NCBI GenBank assembly: GCA_029555925.1
Contig: JAKPQU010000394.1
Coordinates: 1-12,626, forward strand
Length of the DNA: 12,626 bases
Source of the DNA: Bacillota bacterium
GTDB lineage: Bacteria > Eremiobacterota > SpSt-956 > JAKJGF01
Reading direction: 5' to 3'
Shown in pieces: positions 1 through 7,182 of this stretch; the first letter of the stretch is position 1; each line of letters begins with the position of its first letter. Under the pieces are notes generated by a model, which did no database searches, was not told the origin of the DNA, and worked only from the letters and a program-made list of their open reading frames with translations. Position numbers and translations under genes: made by a program.

Positions 1-1
1 C

Positions 2-71
2 AAATGGCAAATGACGAATGGCGAATTACGAATTACGCATCACGCATCACGCATCACGCGTCACGACTAAA
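2..71 (+). repeat. Heptad array A (7-bp tandem repeat)
   Basis: From base 2 the sequence reads in strict 7-bp steps: AAATGGC, AAATGAC, GAATGGC, GAATTAC twice, GCATCAC three times, GCGTCAC, then GACTAAA. The units drift from an AAT type to the GCRTCAC type without breaking the 7-base phase. The array ends in CACGA, like most other arrays here, and stops 5 bases before the ATG at 77. It resembles the heptanucleotide short tandem repeats (STRR) of cyanobacteria in form, but I do not claim homology. Confidence 0.9.
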
Positions 72-76
72 ACAAT

Positions 77-375
77 ATGGACAATAAAGAAATTCTAAAA
101 ACTATCAGATGGAATCCTCTCATGGAAACAGGAAAAGGATATTATCAGGATGGTAATAATCTTTTACTAAAAAGGCAATAGAAGAAATGCTCCACGTTTA
201 TAAGTTCAGAGTCTTATCTTTTGCCCAGGTAAGCGTTGTATCACAGTGGATGCTGGATCAATATATACTCGGAAGAAAATTATCTTTATTAAAAAGGATA
301 TTATGTAAATTATTTGATATAATACCCTTTAAACAGGACACATGTATTTTTTTAATTAAAAAGGAGAAATGTTAA
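77..375 (+). pseudogene. Short gene of unknown function, apparently frameshifted at an A5 run
   Basis: An ATG at 77 opens a 34-codon frame (MDNKEILKTIRWNPL...) that ends at TAG 179-181. If one A is added to the A5 run at 169-173, or the ribosome slips by -1 there, the reading continues as ...LLLKKAIEEMLHVYKF... to TAA at 373-375, about 98 residues in all. The second part can also be read alone from ATG 187. I do not recognise the protein. There is no clear Shine-Dalgarno before 77, but the position just after a heptad array is where gene starts are found elsewhere in the window. The 3' end overlaps the probable promoter and RBS of the next gene, which argues against the tail being important. 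It could be a decayed gene, an assembly error, or two chance frames. Confidence 0.35.
315..323 (+). promoter_or_regulatory. Extended -10 promoter candidate for the SEC-C protein gene
   Basis: TGATATAAT at 315-323 matches the extended -10 consensus TGnTATAAT exactly. No good -35 hexamer lies 16-18 bases upstream, which is common for extended -10 promoters. Transcription would start near 330, giving a leader of about 48 bases before the start codon at 378. It lies within the doubtful upstream small frame. Confidence 0.5.
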
Positions 376-377
376 AA

Positions 378-2762
378 ATGATAGATTTATCAAAGATAGA
401 AATGAAAGACCGTATGATTATGGAATGGTCTCTGGAAAGACTCAAATATGCGAAAGATATTAATAACGGTCTGTGCAGGGAAATAGAACGTGTCTTTACT
501 CCCGAAATTATCACTTATATTTTAAATGAATGTGATGATATCTTAAAAAGGGATCTTTTTCTTTGCCTGCCGGCGGAAAAGTTTTCATCCAATCTTAATG
601 AAATTCTGGATAAGTGGGAAACTATGGATGAAATGGTTATTGCTGCCGCATCTCCTGTCATTACCTCTCTTGATAAGGAAAAAGCGGTAAAACTTTTTTC
701 TTCATATCTGGAAAAAGAAAGTAATGTCTGGACAGACAATTTCAGATTATCAGGTATATTGAAATCTCTTAATTTTCTGGATAAAGAAGGGGGCAGGAAA
801 ATATCGGAATTACTCATTGATTCTTATATGAAATCATCGTTCTCTGATGTGGAAAAGACGCTTTTATTTCCCAGAATAGCGGCACCTGCTCTGAAATATG
901 AATATCGTGATTTCTATAGTCTCCTGAAAAACTGTCTGTTAATAAAATTTGAAGAAATGGAGAGAGATTACACCGATATACTGGCTGAAATATGCGAATT
1001 ATTTGTTTCATCCCCCGAGGATTTTGAACTTATAACCGATTATATCGACGGGGATTCGGAGCAGAAATATGTAGATATTTCAATGATTTTTAAAGATGAC
1101 ACACCTGTCGAACAGTTTGATTTATATATTGAAGAATTAAAAAATGAAGAATATAAAAATATCCGGTCTTTTTTAAGGGAAAATCTCATAAAGATTGATA
1201 ATGAAAAAGTCAGAGAGTTACTGATAAGGTTACTGGGCGATGAAGAAATTACGGGACGGTTTATCGAAGAAGAACAGGAATATCTGTTTTATTCCTTTAT
1301 ACTCGGATGTTTTATCACATCTATGAGAACAAAAGAAGTAAATCCTCAGAACCTTAATATTGAACAGGTCTTTGACCTTATAGCTTCGGACATGGATATT
1401 GACGAATTACCTTATATAGATGAGATAGTAAATTTTATGAATGGACTGGACAGAGGCATGGTTGTAGAATTTCTTGAGGATAGTATGAGCCTCTCTTCTT
1501 ACGGACATATAAATGCAATAAACCTTATGGGAAGACTTCTTTATGAAGAATTTCTGCCTCTTCTGGTAAAGGAAATGTCAAATGGCATGCATATCGCTTA
1601 TGAAATACTTATAAAGTATAAAGAACAGGCTCTTCCTTTCATAGAAGAAAATATTGAAGACATGAATAAAGACGTGCAGTTTCTGGCTCTCTCTGTCATT
1701 GAAACCATGAAAGAAGAGACTGTCATTGATTTTATAAACAAACACTTTCTCTCATTCTGGCCCTGTAATAAAGAAAAACTTCTGAATATTATGATACTTT
1801 ATCCCGATGATAAATTTATAGAGAAACTTATGCCATATGCCGGTAAAGAACAGGATTTTATTGATTATATGTATCTGCTTCTTAACAGGATATATGGCAT
1901 TAAGAATTCCGACCTTGATTTAATGGAAAAGAAATATTATGAAAAACGTGACGATAAACGTAAATATACGGAGGCCTTCTTCGGAGGTAGAATTGAAGAA
2001 GTCATTAAACCCTATCTTGATGTAGAACTCAGGTGTGAAAACTGCGGTGATGAATCTTTTTACAGGTTGGAACATATAACAGTGGAACTATGCTGTCATG
2101 ACGAGCCTGTGCCTCATATAGAAGATGAAATTACATGCCTGAATTGCAAACAGGTATCATCTTTTGAAGTTACCGAGGAAGGCAAAATGAGTATTATGTT
2201 AACGGTTTTCGGTATAAACAGTTGTAAGAATGACGAAGAAATGAAAAGAGTTATGGAGAAGGGGCCCATAAGATTTGTAGAACATGACCATGAACACGAT
2301 GAACTGGACCTGGAAGAGCTTGAAGATATGTTTTTGGAAGAAATAGAAGCAGATCCTTCTGACATTTATAATTATATATCTTTAGGTAATCTTTATATAG
2401 ATGAAGAAAGATTTGATGATGCAGAATATTATCTCAGACGGGCTATGGAGATAGACCCTGAATATATAGAGGCTTATTATATACTGGCTTATATATATGC
2501 CATATACAGGCAGAATTATGAAAAAGCATTGTCTCTTCTTGAAAAAGGGAAAAAATATATGGGAAAGGCGAAATATACAGATGATATTCAGGAGCATAAA
2601 GATGAATTTGAAAAAAATTACAGAACTTTTTATAATGATATGATTATAGCCATAGCCCATGAAGGTCTGGAGTTTGAAAAAAAATCTGAAGAAAGGACAG
2701 GTCGTAATGACCCGTGTCCCTGCGGGAGCGGGAAAAAATATAAGAAGTGCTGTATGAAGTGA
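378..2762 (+). CDS. Helical-repeat, zinc-ribbon, TPR and SEC-C domain protein
   Basis: A 794-residue soluble protein with no signal peptide or membrane segment. Residues ~1-550 are acidic and alpha-helical, like a diverged HEAT-type solenoid; this is inferred from helix pattern only. Residues ~553-590 hold a likely zinc site: CENC at 553-556, CCH at 572-574 and CLNC at 587-590. Residues ~662-727 carry two TPR-like helix pairs (YISLGNLYIDEERFDDAEYY, then an AYYILAYIYA pair). The tail is a clear SEC-C metal-binding motif (GRNDPCPCGSGKKYKKCC) of the kind found at the end of SecA and many bacterial proteins. The start is set by AAGGAG at 361-366: it is only 2 bases from the ATG at 369 but 11 from the ATG at 378. 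The stop TGA is itself part of a heptad repeat (GAAGTGA). Related SEC-C/TPR proteins exist, but the function is unknown; a protein-binding or quality-control role is a guess. Confidence 0.88.
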   Translation: MIDLSKIEMKDRMIMEWSLERLKYAKDINNGLCREIERVFTPEIITYILNECDDILKRDLFLCLPAEKFSSNLNEILDKWETMDEMVIAAASPVITSLDKEKAVKLFSSYLEKESNVWTDNFRLSGILKSLNFLDKEGGRKISELLIDSYMKSSFSDVEKTLLFPRIAAPALKYEYRDFYSLLKNCLLIKFEEMERDYTDILAEICELFVSSPEDFELITDYIDGDSEQKYVDISMIFKDDTPVEQFDLYIEELKNEEYKNIRSFLRENLIKIDNEKVRELLIRLLGDEEITGRFIEEEQEYLFYSFILGCFITSMRTKEVNPQNLNIEQVFDLIASDMDIDELPYIDEIVNFMNGLDRGMVVEFLEDSMSLSSYGHINAINLMGRLLYEEFLPLLVKEMSNGMHIAYEILIKYKEQALPFIEENIEDMNKDVQFLALSVIETMKEETVIDFINKHFLSFWPCNKEKLLNIMILYPDDKFIEKLMPYAGKEQDFIDYMYLLLNRIYGIKNSDLDLMEKKYYEKRDDKRKYTEAFFGGRIEEVIKPYLDVELRCENCGDESFYRLEHITVELCCHDEPVPHIEDEITCLNCKQVSSFEVTEEGKMSIMLTVFGINSCKNDEEMKRVMEKGPIRFVEHDHEHDELDLEELEDMFLEEIEADPSDIYNYISLGNLYIDEERFDDAEYYLRRAMEIDPEYIEAYYILAYIYAIYRQNYEKALSLLEKGKKYMGKAKYTDDIQEHKDEFEKNYRTFYNDMIIAIAHEGLEFEKKSEERTGRNDPCPCGSGKKYKKCCMK

Positions 2763-2790
2763 GCCGTGAGCTGTGAGCCGTGAAGGGTGA
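2756..2790 (+). repeat. Heptad array B1 (GTGA type) overlapping a stop codon
   Basis: Five units GAAGTGA, GCCGTGA, GCTGTGA, GCCGTGA and AGGGTGA run in phase. The first supplies the last two codons' bases and the TGA stop of the SEC-C gene. The array is on the coding strand and is followed directly by TCAC-type units. Confidence 0.85.
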
Positions 2791-2795
2791 ATTTT

Positions 2796-2892
2796 ACGCG
2801 TCACACGTCACGCGTTACGCGTTACGATTATAGTATCATGCATCACGCATTACGAAACCACCCGTCACGCGTCACGATTCTTATATAAATTT
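2796..2892 (+). repeat. Heptad array B2 (GCRTYAC type) with mosaic and conserved flank
   Basis: Units ACGCGTC, ACACGTC, ACGCGTT and ACGCGTT run from 2796 to 2823, followed by CGATTATAGTATCATG. A second block then runs from about 2838 to 2876, including the CATTACGAAACCACCC segment that is also found at 10604-10634. The end, from 2871 to 2892 (TCACGATTCTTATATAAATT core), recurs at 7144-7165 with one mismatch. The array sits just before the RBS of the TerB-like gene and contains no coding frame. Confidence 0.85.
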
Positions 2893-2912
2893 TAAGAAAA
2901 GAGGTTTTGTCT

Positions 2913-3350
2913 GTGAATGATAATGAAGTTCAGATCAAACTTGAAGTAATGGAATCTATAGATAAGGAAATTGGCAGGCTTGAAAAATTTAAAGAAGAGA
3001 AAGGTAAATTGCTTGCAAAAATAAGGGTAATAGTCAGATCATGTCTTATGCTTGCAAGGAGTGACGGAGAAAATTTTGAGGAACTGGAAAAAATCAATAA
3101 TTATATTTTTGCCAGATACTGTCTGTCCGGCAAAACTGTAAGGAAATATTGCCGTTCCATAGAAGATGTTTCTCTTAACGCCATAAAAGAAGATATAGAA
3201 AAATATGAACTGGATAAGGAATTTCTCACAGATTTATATAATGACCTTTTTGCCGTAGCCTATGCAGACGGAGATGTGAGCACAAAAGAAGATAAGATGA
3301 TTTCTAAACTCCAGACAGTTTTTAAATTACCTTTTATTACAAGATTATGA
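2913..3350 (+). CDS. TerB-like domain protein
   Basis: A cytoplasmic 145-residue protein. Residues ~12-38 form a charged, coiled-coil-like helix (EVMESIDKEIGRLEKFKEEK). The rest fits the TerB fold known from tellurite-resistance TerB and the DjlA N-terminus: two related halves, each opening with an acidic AxxDG motif, LARSDGENFEELEKI at 47-61 and AVAYADGDVSTKEDKMI at 114-130. The acidic residues are the kind that bind metal in TerB. The GTG at 2913 is preferred because GAGG at 2901-2904 lies 8 bases upstream; the alternative TTG at 2907 is only 2 bases from it. The protein ends soon after the second motif (FKLPFITRL), and its stop overlaps the stop of the converging toxin gene by 6 bases, so the C-terminus may have been replaced when that module arrived. 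No other ter gene is present, so tellurite resistance should not be assumed. Confidence 0.72.
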   Translation: MNDNEVQIKLEVMESIDKEIGRLEKFKEEKGKLLAKIRVIVRSCLMLARSDGENFEELEKINNYIFARYCLSGKTVRKYCRSIEDVSLNAIKEDIEKYELDKEFLTDLYNDLFAVAYADGDVSTKEDKMISKLQTVFKLPFITRL

Positions 3351-3755
3351 TTCCAGTAAAAAAGGATTTATAATTTTTAAGATATTTTCTATATTCTGGC
3401 TGTGGTGCATATCTTCCGTATAGAGTGTATTACAGTTATTTTCTAGTGCACTGGCTATTATTAAACTATCATAATAAGAATATTTATATTTTTCTGAAAT
3501 ATCCAGTGCTTTTCTTACTGTAATAATATCGATTGAATGTATAATGCATTTTTGAATAATAAAATCTATAATTCTATGAATATCCTGATAAGATAATTTT
3601 AACTTTCTTATCATAATATTTGGAATTTCATTTAACACCTGAACCGTTATGACAGGTGTTTTTTTGATAAGTTCTATAGATAAACTTTTTTTATACCTAT
3701 CATTTCCTATTGCATATAATAAAATATTTGAATCTAAAAATATCTTATCTTGCAT
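3345..3755 (-). CDS. PIN-domain toxin (VapC-like ribonuclease)
   Basis: 136 residues, the usual length for a single PIN domain. The acidic residues expected for the Mg2+-dependent RNase site are present: D8 in FLDSNILLYA, E43 in VLNEIP, D96 in YYDSLIIASALE and D115 in LYTEDM. By analogy with the family it would cleave RNA (often tRNA or rRNA) when its antitoxin is lost. The ATG follows GAGGAAGCAA, a good RBS, and lies 11 bases inside the upstream antitoxin gene, so translation is probably coupled. It is strikingly A+T-rich even for this genome, consistent with acquisition by transfer. It converges on the TerB-like gene with overlapping stop codons. VapC-like is a family-level call; the RNA target cannot be read from the sequence. 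Confidence 0.85.
   Translation of the reverse strand: MQDKIFLDSNILLYAIGNDRYKKSLSIELIKKTPVITVQVLNEIPNIMIRKLKLSYQDIHRIIDFIIQKCIIHSIDIITVRKALDISEKYKYSYYDSLIIASALENNCNTLYTEDMHHSQNIENILKIINPFLLES
3634..3665 (+). terminator. Terminator-like hairpin antisense within the PIN toxin gene
   Basis: AACACCTG (3634-3641) and CAGGTGTT (3653-3660) form a perfect 8-bp inverted repeat around an 11-base loop, followed by a T run to 3665. On the plus strand this looks like a weak Rho-independent terminator. It could stop read-through from the TerB-like gene, which has no terminator before its overlap with the toxin gene. The large loop and the fact that it also encodes toxin residues near VITVQVLNE mean it could be chance. 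Confidence 0.35.
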
Positions 3756-3951
3756 TTGCTTCCTCTCTATTAAATGTAAAAGAATTCATGTTGACAGAAT
3801 ATTTGCCGAAAAACTGTTCTATATCGTCATTTTTATCGGATTGTTCATTACATATCAATATAACTTTTAAATTTTCTGAGGTTACCTTAATATATTCATC
3901 AGGTATTTTTATGAAGCCATTTTCAGGTTTTGTTTCGAACTCTATATACAT
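3745..3951 (-). CDS. Antitoxin partner of the PIN toxin
   Basis: A small 68-residue protein (MYIEFETKPENGFIKIPDEY...) whose N-terminal half looks like the swapped-hairpin, AbrB-like or DUF2281-like antitoxins that pair with PIN toxins. Such proteins usually bind their own promoter with the N-terminus and the toxin with the C-terminus. Here the C-terminal segment (NDDIEQFFGKYSVNMNSFTF) is the likely toxin-binding part. The ATG at 3951 is preferred because AAGGGG lies 7 bases upstream; a GTG at 3960 is in frame but overlaps that RBS. It overlaps the toxin gene by 11 bases, the classic antitoxin-first operon. The assignment rests more on gene order than on sequence. Confidence 0.7.
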   Translation of the reverse strand: MYIEFETKPENGFIKIPDEYIKVTSENLKVILICNEQSDKNDDIEQFFGKYSVNMNSFTFNREEANAR

Positions 3952-4068
3952 TCTATTCACCCCTTTTTTATTTTATCACACATAAATCAGCCCTTCAATC
4001 CATGTAATTCTTCATATATTATATTCATAATAGAGCCTTCGTTTATGTATTCTTTTTTTATTTTTCCC

Positions 4069-5556
4069 TTATTTAAACAATTCTTCCGCATTTATAATCT
4101 CTATCTCTTCTGCCTTTAATTTGAGATCATATTGTAACACTGCTTCATCAACACGTTTGTCCTCTTCGGAAAGGGTTGTTTCATAAACAGGGTTCGATAA
4201 AATTTCTCCCAGAAGGCGTTTTTTCATCTTTTCTGGATCAGACGTTACAAATACAAATTTCATATTTTTGACATCCATTCTTCTCTGTAAAGCAGCAGTT
4301 ACATCTTCATTTTTCATGGCGTCCATCTTTTTCTCTATATAATCAATGTAATAAGGTGTTTTATAGAAATCCGAATCCATTTCGAAACCAATTTTCTGGA
4401 ACGGGTCGAAAGCCCACAACTTTGAATTATTCTTAATAAAATCCCTGTTTAACTCGAATGTTTCTTTATCAAGACCTTCTTTTATCATTTTATCGAGGTT
4501 GAACATGGTAAATTTCGCTGCAAAAGTGGCATTTTCATCGGAGAGATTTCTTATCCATATATAGAAATACTGACTCTGTCTCGCTATTCTGGTCTGAGGC
4601 ATTTTATCCTGAGAGCCTTCTGTGAATTTTTCTATATAGGAATAATCTCCGTAATTAAATCCCCTTATTGAACGTAACTGTATAAAGAGAAATCCCTGCA
4701 TATAACGGTGGAAACCGAAACGGGAATTTGCTACCAGTAACGGATAATAATCGTCATCACTTCTGGTAAAATCTACGGGGAAGCCCATTGCCATTGCTGT
4801 GGTGCCTGAATCTTTTTTTATGATTAATACTCTGGTCTTAAAGGGTTCCGGCTTTTTTATAATTAAATCTTCAGGTTTCCCGTCAGGCAACTGTGCCAGA
4901 TCTTCTGCCAGTCTATCAAGGATTTCTTTACAATTTTTGGAACCTATGCCGGCTCTGAAATTGTCTTTTCTGTAAAATTTAGCATGAAAATCTTTTACAT
5001 CATCTATAGAAATAGTTTTAAGAGATGAAAGTGTGCCGGAGTCTGCAGTTCCATAGGAATGATCCCTGTATAAGAACATTTCCAGGCCATGAAGAGACAT
5101 GTCTTCACAGTCATTTATAAGGTATTCCCTGACATTCTGTGCCTGCTCTATCGCTCTTTCAAAGGAATCTTTGTTGATGTCAGGCGATATGATTTCACTT
5201 ATAAAGAGCGGGTAAGTTTCGTCGAATTTATCCCTGTGGACTTTAAAGAAGTATGTTGTAATTTCTTTATCGACCTGTCCGTAAAATTCTGCTCCCGATG
5301 TGAGAGATTTTTCGTTGAGGAGCTTTTTTATATTATCTTCTATCAGGGTTGCTGTCACAAAATTAAGCCCTTCTTTTCCTTTAGAATCTCTTACAGTGCC
5401 TGTATTGAAAGAAATTACTATATAGACAATATCCGAATTTTCAATTGTCATAAGAGTATAAGGAGGTTCTTTATGGAAATCTGCGGCATAACAGCAGGTT
5501 ATATTCATCAATATAAGAGATAAAATTATAGCAAACAAATTGGATTTATTCTTCAT
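4069..5556 (-). CDS. Secreted M16 peptidase-like protein, non-catalytic subunit
   Basis: 495 residues. An N-terminal signal peptide (FAIILSLILM core, probable cleavage after CYA near residue 24) points to export. The two-lobed M16B fold is recognisable, but the zinc motif HXXEH is replaced by NFVTA at 65-69, so this chain cannot bind the catalytic zinc. It keeps the Arg/Tyr pair of the second lobe (LRSIRGFNY, R295 and Y302) that holds the substrate backbone in active M16 enzymes. The upstream partner has the reverse pattern. This is the known arrangement of heterodimeric M16B proteases and of mitochondrial processing peptidase, where one subunit carries the zinc site and the other completes the active site. 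The start overlaps the partner's end by 11 bases, with AAAGGAAG upstream, so the two should be made in equal amounts. No terminator is seen downstream. Confidence 0.85.
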   Translation of the reverse strand: MKNKSNLFAIILSLILMNITCCYAADFHKEPPYTLMTIENSDIVYIVISFNTGTVRDSKGKEGLNFVTATLIEDNIKKLLNEKSLTSGAEFYGQVDKEITTYFFKVHRDKFDETYPLFISEIISPDINKDSFERAIEQAQNVREYLINDCEDMSLHGLEMFLYRDHSYGTADSGTLSSLKTISIDDVKDFHAKFYRKDNFRAGIGSKNCKEILDRLAEDLAQLPDGKPEDLIIKKPEPFKTRVLIIKKDSGTTAMAMGFPVDFTRSDDDYYPLLVANSRFGFHRYMQGFLFIQLRSIRGFNYGDYSYIEKFTEGSQDKMPQTRIARQSQYFYIWIRNLSDENATFAAKFTMFNLDKMIKEGLDKETFELNRDFIKNNSKLWAFDPFQKIGFEMDSDFYKTPYYIDYIEKKMDAMKNEDVTAALQRRMDVKNMKFVFVTSDPEKMKKRLLGEILSNPVYETTLSEEDKRVDEAVLQYDLKLKAEEIEIINAEELFK

Positions 5557-6898
5557 TTTTCTGTTCTTCCTTTCCGTAAAGTGTTACAACGGTTCGATTC
5601 TTTTCAATAAAATATTTTCCCGCCGTATTTTTTATGTCTTCAGGAGTTATGGAGAAGTAATGTTTGAAATATTTATTCACCCCGTCAGGATCTCCCGACA
5701 GAAAATAATAATTCGTAAAAGTAAATCCTGTTTTTTCCAGAGAATCCATGCCCGTAAGTATATCATAACGATTTTTTTCCCTTATTCTATCAAGTTCTTT
5801 ATCGGTACAGAAATTTTTTCGGATTTTATCTATTTCTTCAAAGAAGATTTCTTTGACTTTCTCCATATCCTCTGCTTTTTTTAATTTCATAGTTGTAGTA
5901 AAAAGTGACGGATCTTTGCAGAAATAATATCCTGGAAAAGAAATATAATAAACAAGTTTTTCATCATATACCAGCCGTTTATAAAGGGGAGAACTATCAG
6001 TGAAATACAGTTCTTTTATAAGATCTATAGACGGGATTTCCCTGTTATTTACGTCATATCCCGGGATTTTATAGGCTATAAGTAAATAAGGAGATGTTTT
6101 CCCATCATATTTTACCTCACCTGTGATTTCCCCGGTCTGAAGAGGTTCCTGCTCTATGTCAGGTTTAACATTACCTGCCTTCAGAGTACCGTAATATTTT
6201 TCTATAATTTCTTTTGCTTTTGTCGTGTCAAAGTCACCTGTTATGACAAGTCGGCAGTTGTTCGGTTTATAGTAATTACGGTAAAAATTCATCACTGCTT
6301 CCTGATTCTCCGGCATTTTCTTCAGGACTTCCAGATGTTCTGGCACATCTCTGTAGGGATGAACAGTAAAGGCTATCTGATAGAGTTTCTGATAGAGTCT
6401 ACTCCATGGTGTCTGATAATGTCCCTGATATTCACCCAGTACCGCTCCTGTTTCAGCTTTATATTCATCTTCCGTAAAGGAAAGGTTTTCCAGTTTGTCT
6501 GCCATAATCTTTGTAAGATCTTCCATGGCATCTTTCGGGAATATTCTGTAATAACAGGTAAAATCACTCGCTGTAAAGCCCTGGTCGTAAACACCGTATT
6601 TTGTATATATTTTATTTACATCGGCAACTGTATAATTTTTCGAGCCCCGGAACATGAGATGTTCCATCAGGTGTGTGTATTCTATTTCATCAGGCTTTTT
6701 CTCATATCTGCTGCCTGTATCAACGACTAACATGTCAATCACTGTGCCGTCTGTGCCGTATTTGATTAAAACTACTTCCATCCCGTTCGGAAGTTTATAA
6801 GATTCTACGGGAAAGGGAAACATATCAGGAATGTCTGCTGCCAGAGCAAATCCTGATAGAATAAACAGAAACAGAAATATAGATGATATTTTTCTCAT
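5546..6898 (-). CDS. Secreted M16 zinc metallopeptidase, catalytic subunit
   Basis: 450 residues, the normal length for an M16B peptidase. A signal peptide (IFLFLFILSGFALA) is followed by a likely cleavage site near residue 20. The inverted zinc motif is HLMEH at 76-80, and the third ligand is E156 in VLGEYQG, exactly 76 residues after the second histidine, as in the family consensus. The second lobe keeps the Tyr of the Arg/Tyr pair but has Val where the Arg should be (KRLVYDEKLVYY), so it probably depends on the downstream partner. By family knowledge it degrades or processes peptides in the periplasm or outside the cell. AAGGAGG lies 7 bases before the ATG. The gene leads a two-gene operon. 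A heptad array stands between its RBS and its probable promoter. Confidence 0.9.
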   Translation of the reverse strand: MRKISSIFLFLFILSGFALAADIPDMFPFPVESYKLPNGMEVVLIKYGTDGTVIDMLVVDTGSRYEKKPDEIEYTHLMEHLMFRGSKNYTVADVNKIYTKYGVYDQGFTASDFTCYYRIFPKDAMEDLTKIMADKLENLSFTEDEYKAETGAVLGEYQGHYQTPWSRLYQKLYQIAFTVHPYRDVPEHLEVLKKMPENQEAVMNFYRNYYKPNNCRLVITGDFDTTKAKEIIEKYYGTLKAGNVKPDIEQEPLQTGEITGEVKYDGKTSPYLLIAYKIPGYDVNNREIPSIDLIKELYFTDSSPLYKRLVYDEKLVYYISFPGYYFCKDPSLFTTTMKLKKAEDMEKVKEIFFEEIDKIRKNFCTDKELDRIREKNRYDILTGMDSLEKTGFTFTNYYFLSGDPDGVNKYFKHYFSITPEDIKNTAGKYFIEKNRTVVTLYGKEEQKNEE

Positions 6899-6920
6899 AA
6901 TGGATCCTCCTTGTTAAGAC

Positions 6921-6942
6921 GTGATGCGTGACGCGTCACGCG
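6921..6942 (-). repeat. Heptad array C with a 12-bp palindrome
   Basis: On the plus strand GTGATGC is followed by GTGACGCGTCAC, a perfect palindrome at 6928-6939 where the two unit orientations meet. Read on the M16 coding strand the last units are GCGTCAC and GCATCAC, then GTCTTAACAAGGAGG and the start codon. A transcript could form a short hairpin next to the RBS. Confidence 0.8.
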
Positions 6943-6964
6943 AGTATTGGCCATTTGAAATTAC

Positions 6965-6973
6965 ATTTTACCA
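6965..6973 (-). promoter_or_regulatory. Extended -10 promoter candidate for the M16 operon
   Basis: On the minus strand TGGTAAAAT fits the extended -10 pattern TGnTATAAT with one hexamer mismatch. Transcription would begin near 6958, leaving a leader of about 60 bases that contains heptad array C. No convincing -35 is seen. Confidence 0.4.
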
Positions 6974-7011
6974 TAAATATTAATAATATACTATGATTGC
7001 GTTAAAAAATG

Positions 7012-7095
7012 ACAGGTGATTTTATATAAAAATGAACGGTGGGAAAAATTGGATTTTACATGCTTTTCATTAACGGCCATGACCGGTTCAGTCAT
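7012..7095 (+). repeat. Dispersed 84-bp element, copy 1
   Basis: This stretch aligns without gaps to 12493-12576 in the same orientation, with 49 of 84 bases identical by my hand count. Conservation is concentrated in ACAGGTnAnTTTATATnAAAATGA (21 of the first 24), a central TGnTTTTCAT block, and a terminal TGACCG-N3-CRGTCAT hairpin-like block. The middle is diverged. It contains no coding frame. It lies upstream of pyruvate kinase, ahead of heptad arrays D and E. Confidence 0.65.
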
Positions 7096-7119
7096 AACAA
7101 AGAATGGGAAGCTGTTTCT

Positions 7120-7165
7120 CCCGTCACGCATCACGCGTTACGCGTCACGATTCTCATATAAATTT
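7120..7165 (+). repeat. Heptad array D with conserved AT-rich flank
   Basis: CCCGTCAC is followed by GCATCAC, GCGTTAC and GCGTCAC, then GATTCTCATATAAATTT. The tail from 7144 is shared with 2871-2892 except for one base. It is oriented with pyruvate kinase. Confidence 0.85.
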
Positions 7166-7182
7166 ATTTTCCTGAAGGATTC

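Noticed and set aside
2..71. CRISPR array
   Set aside because: Units are 7 bp, tandem and without unique spacers; no cas genes are present.
2382..2804. Minus-strand 140-codon frame
   Set aside because: Antisense to the TPR and SEC-C coding region. The composition matches a shadow of the real gene, and there is no RBS.
2907..2912. TTG start for the TerB-like gene
   Set aside because: Only 2 bases from GAGG; the GTG at 2913 has normal spacing.
3987..4028. Minus-strand mini-frame MNIIYEELHGLKG with GAAGG upstream, between the M16 pair and the antitoxin
   Set aside because: Thirteen codons only, with no homology I can see. It could be the remnant of an older antitoxin or chance; not strong enough to list as a gene. 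No other gene is visible in the 117 bases between the antitoxin and the M16 gene.
5089..5884. Plus-strand frames of 144 and 114 codons opposite the M16 genes
   Set aside because: Phe/Ile/Tyr-rich shadow translations of genes with clear motifs on the other strand.
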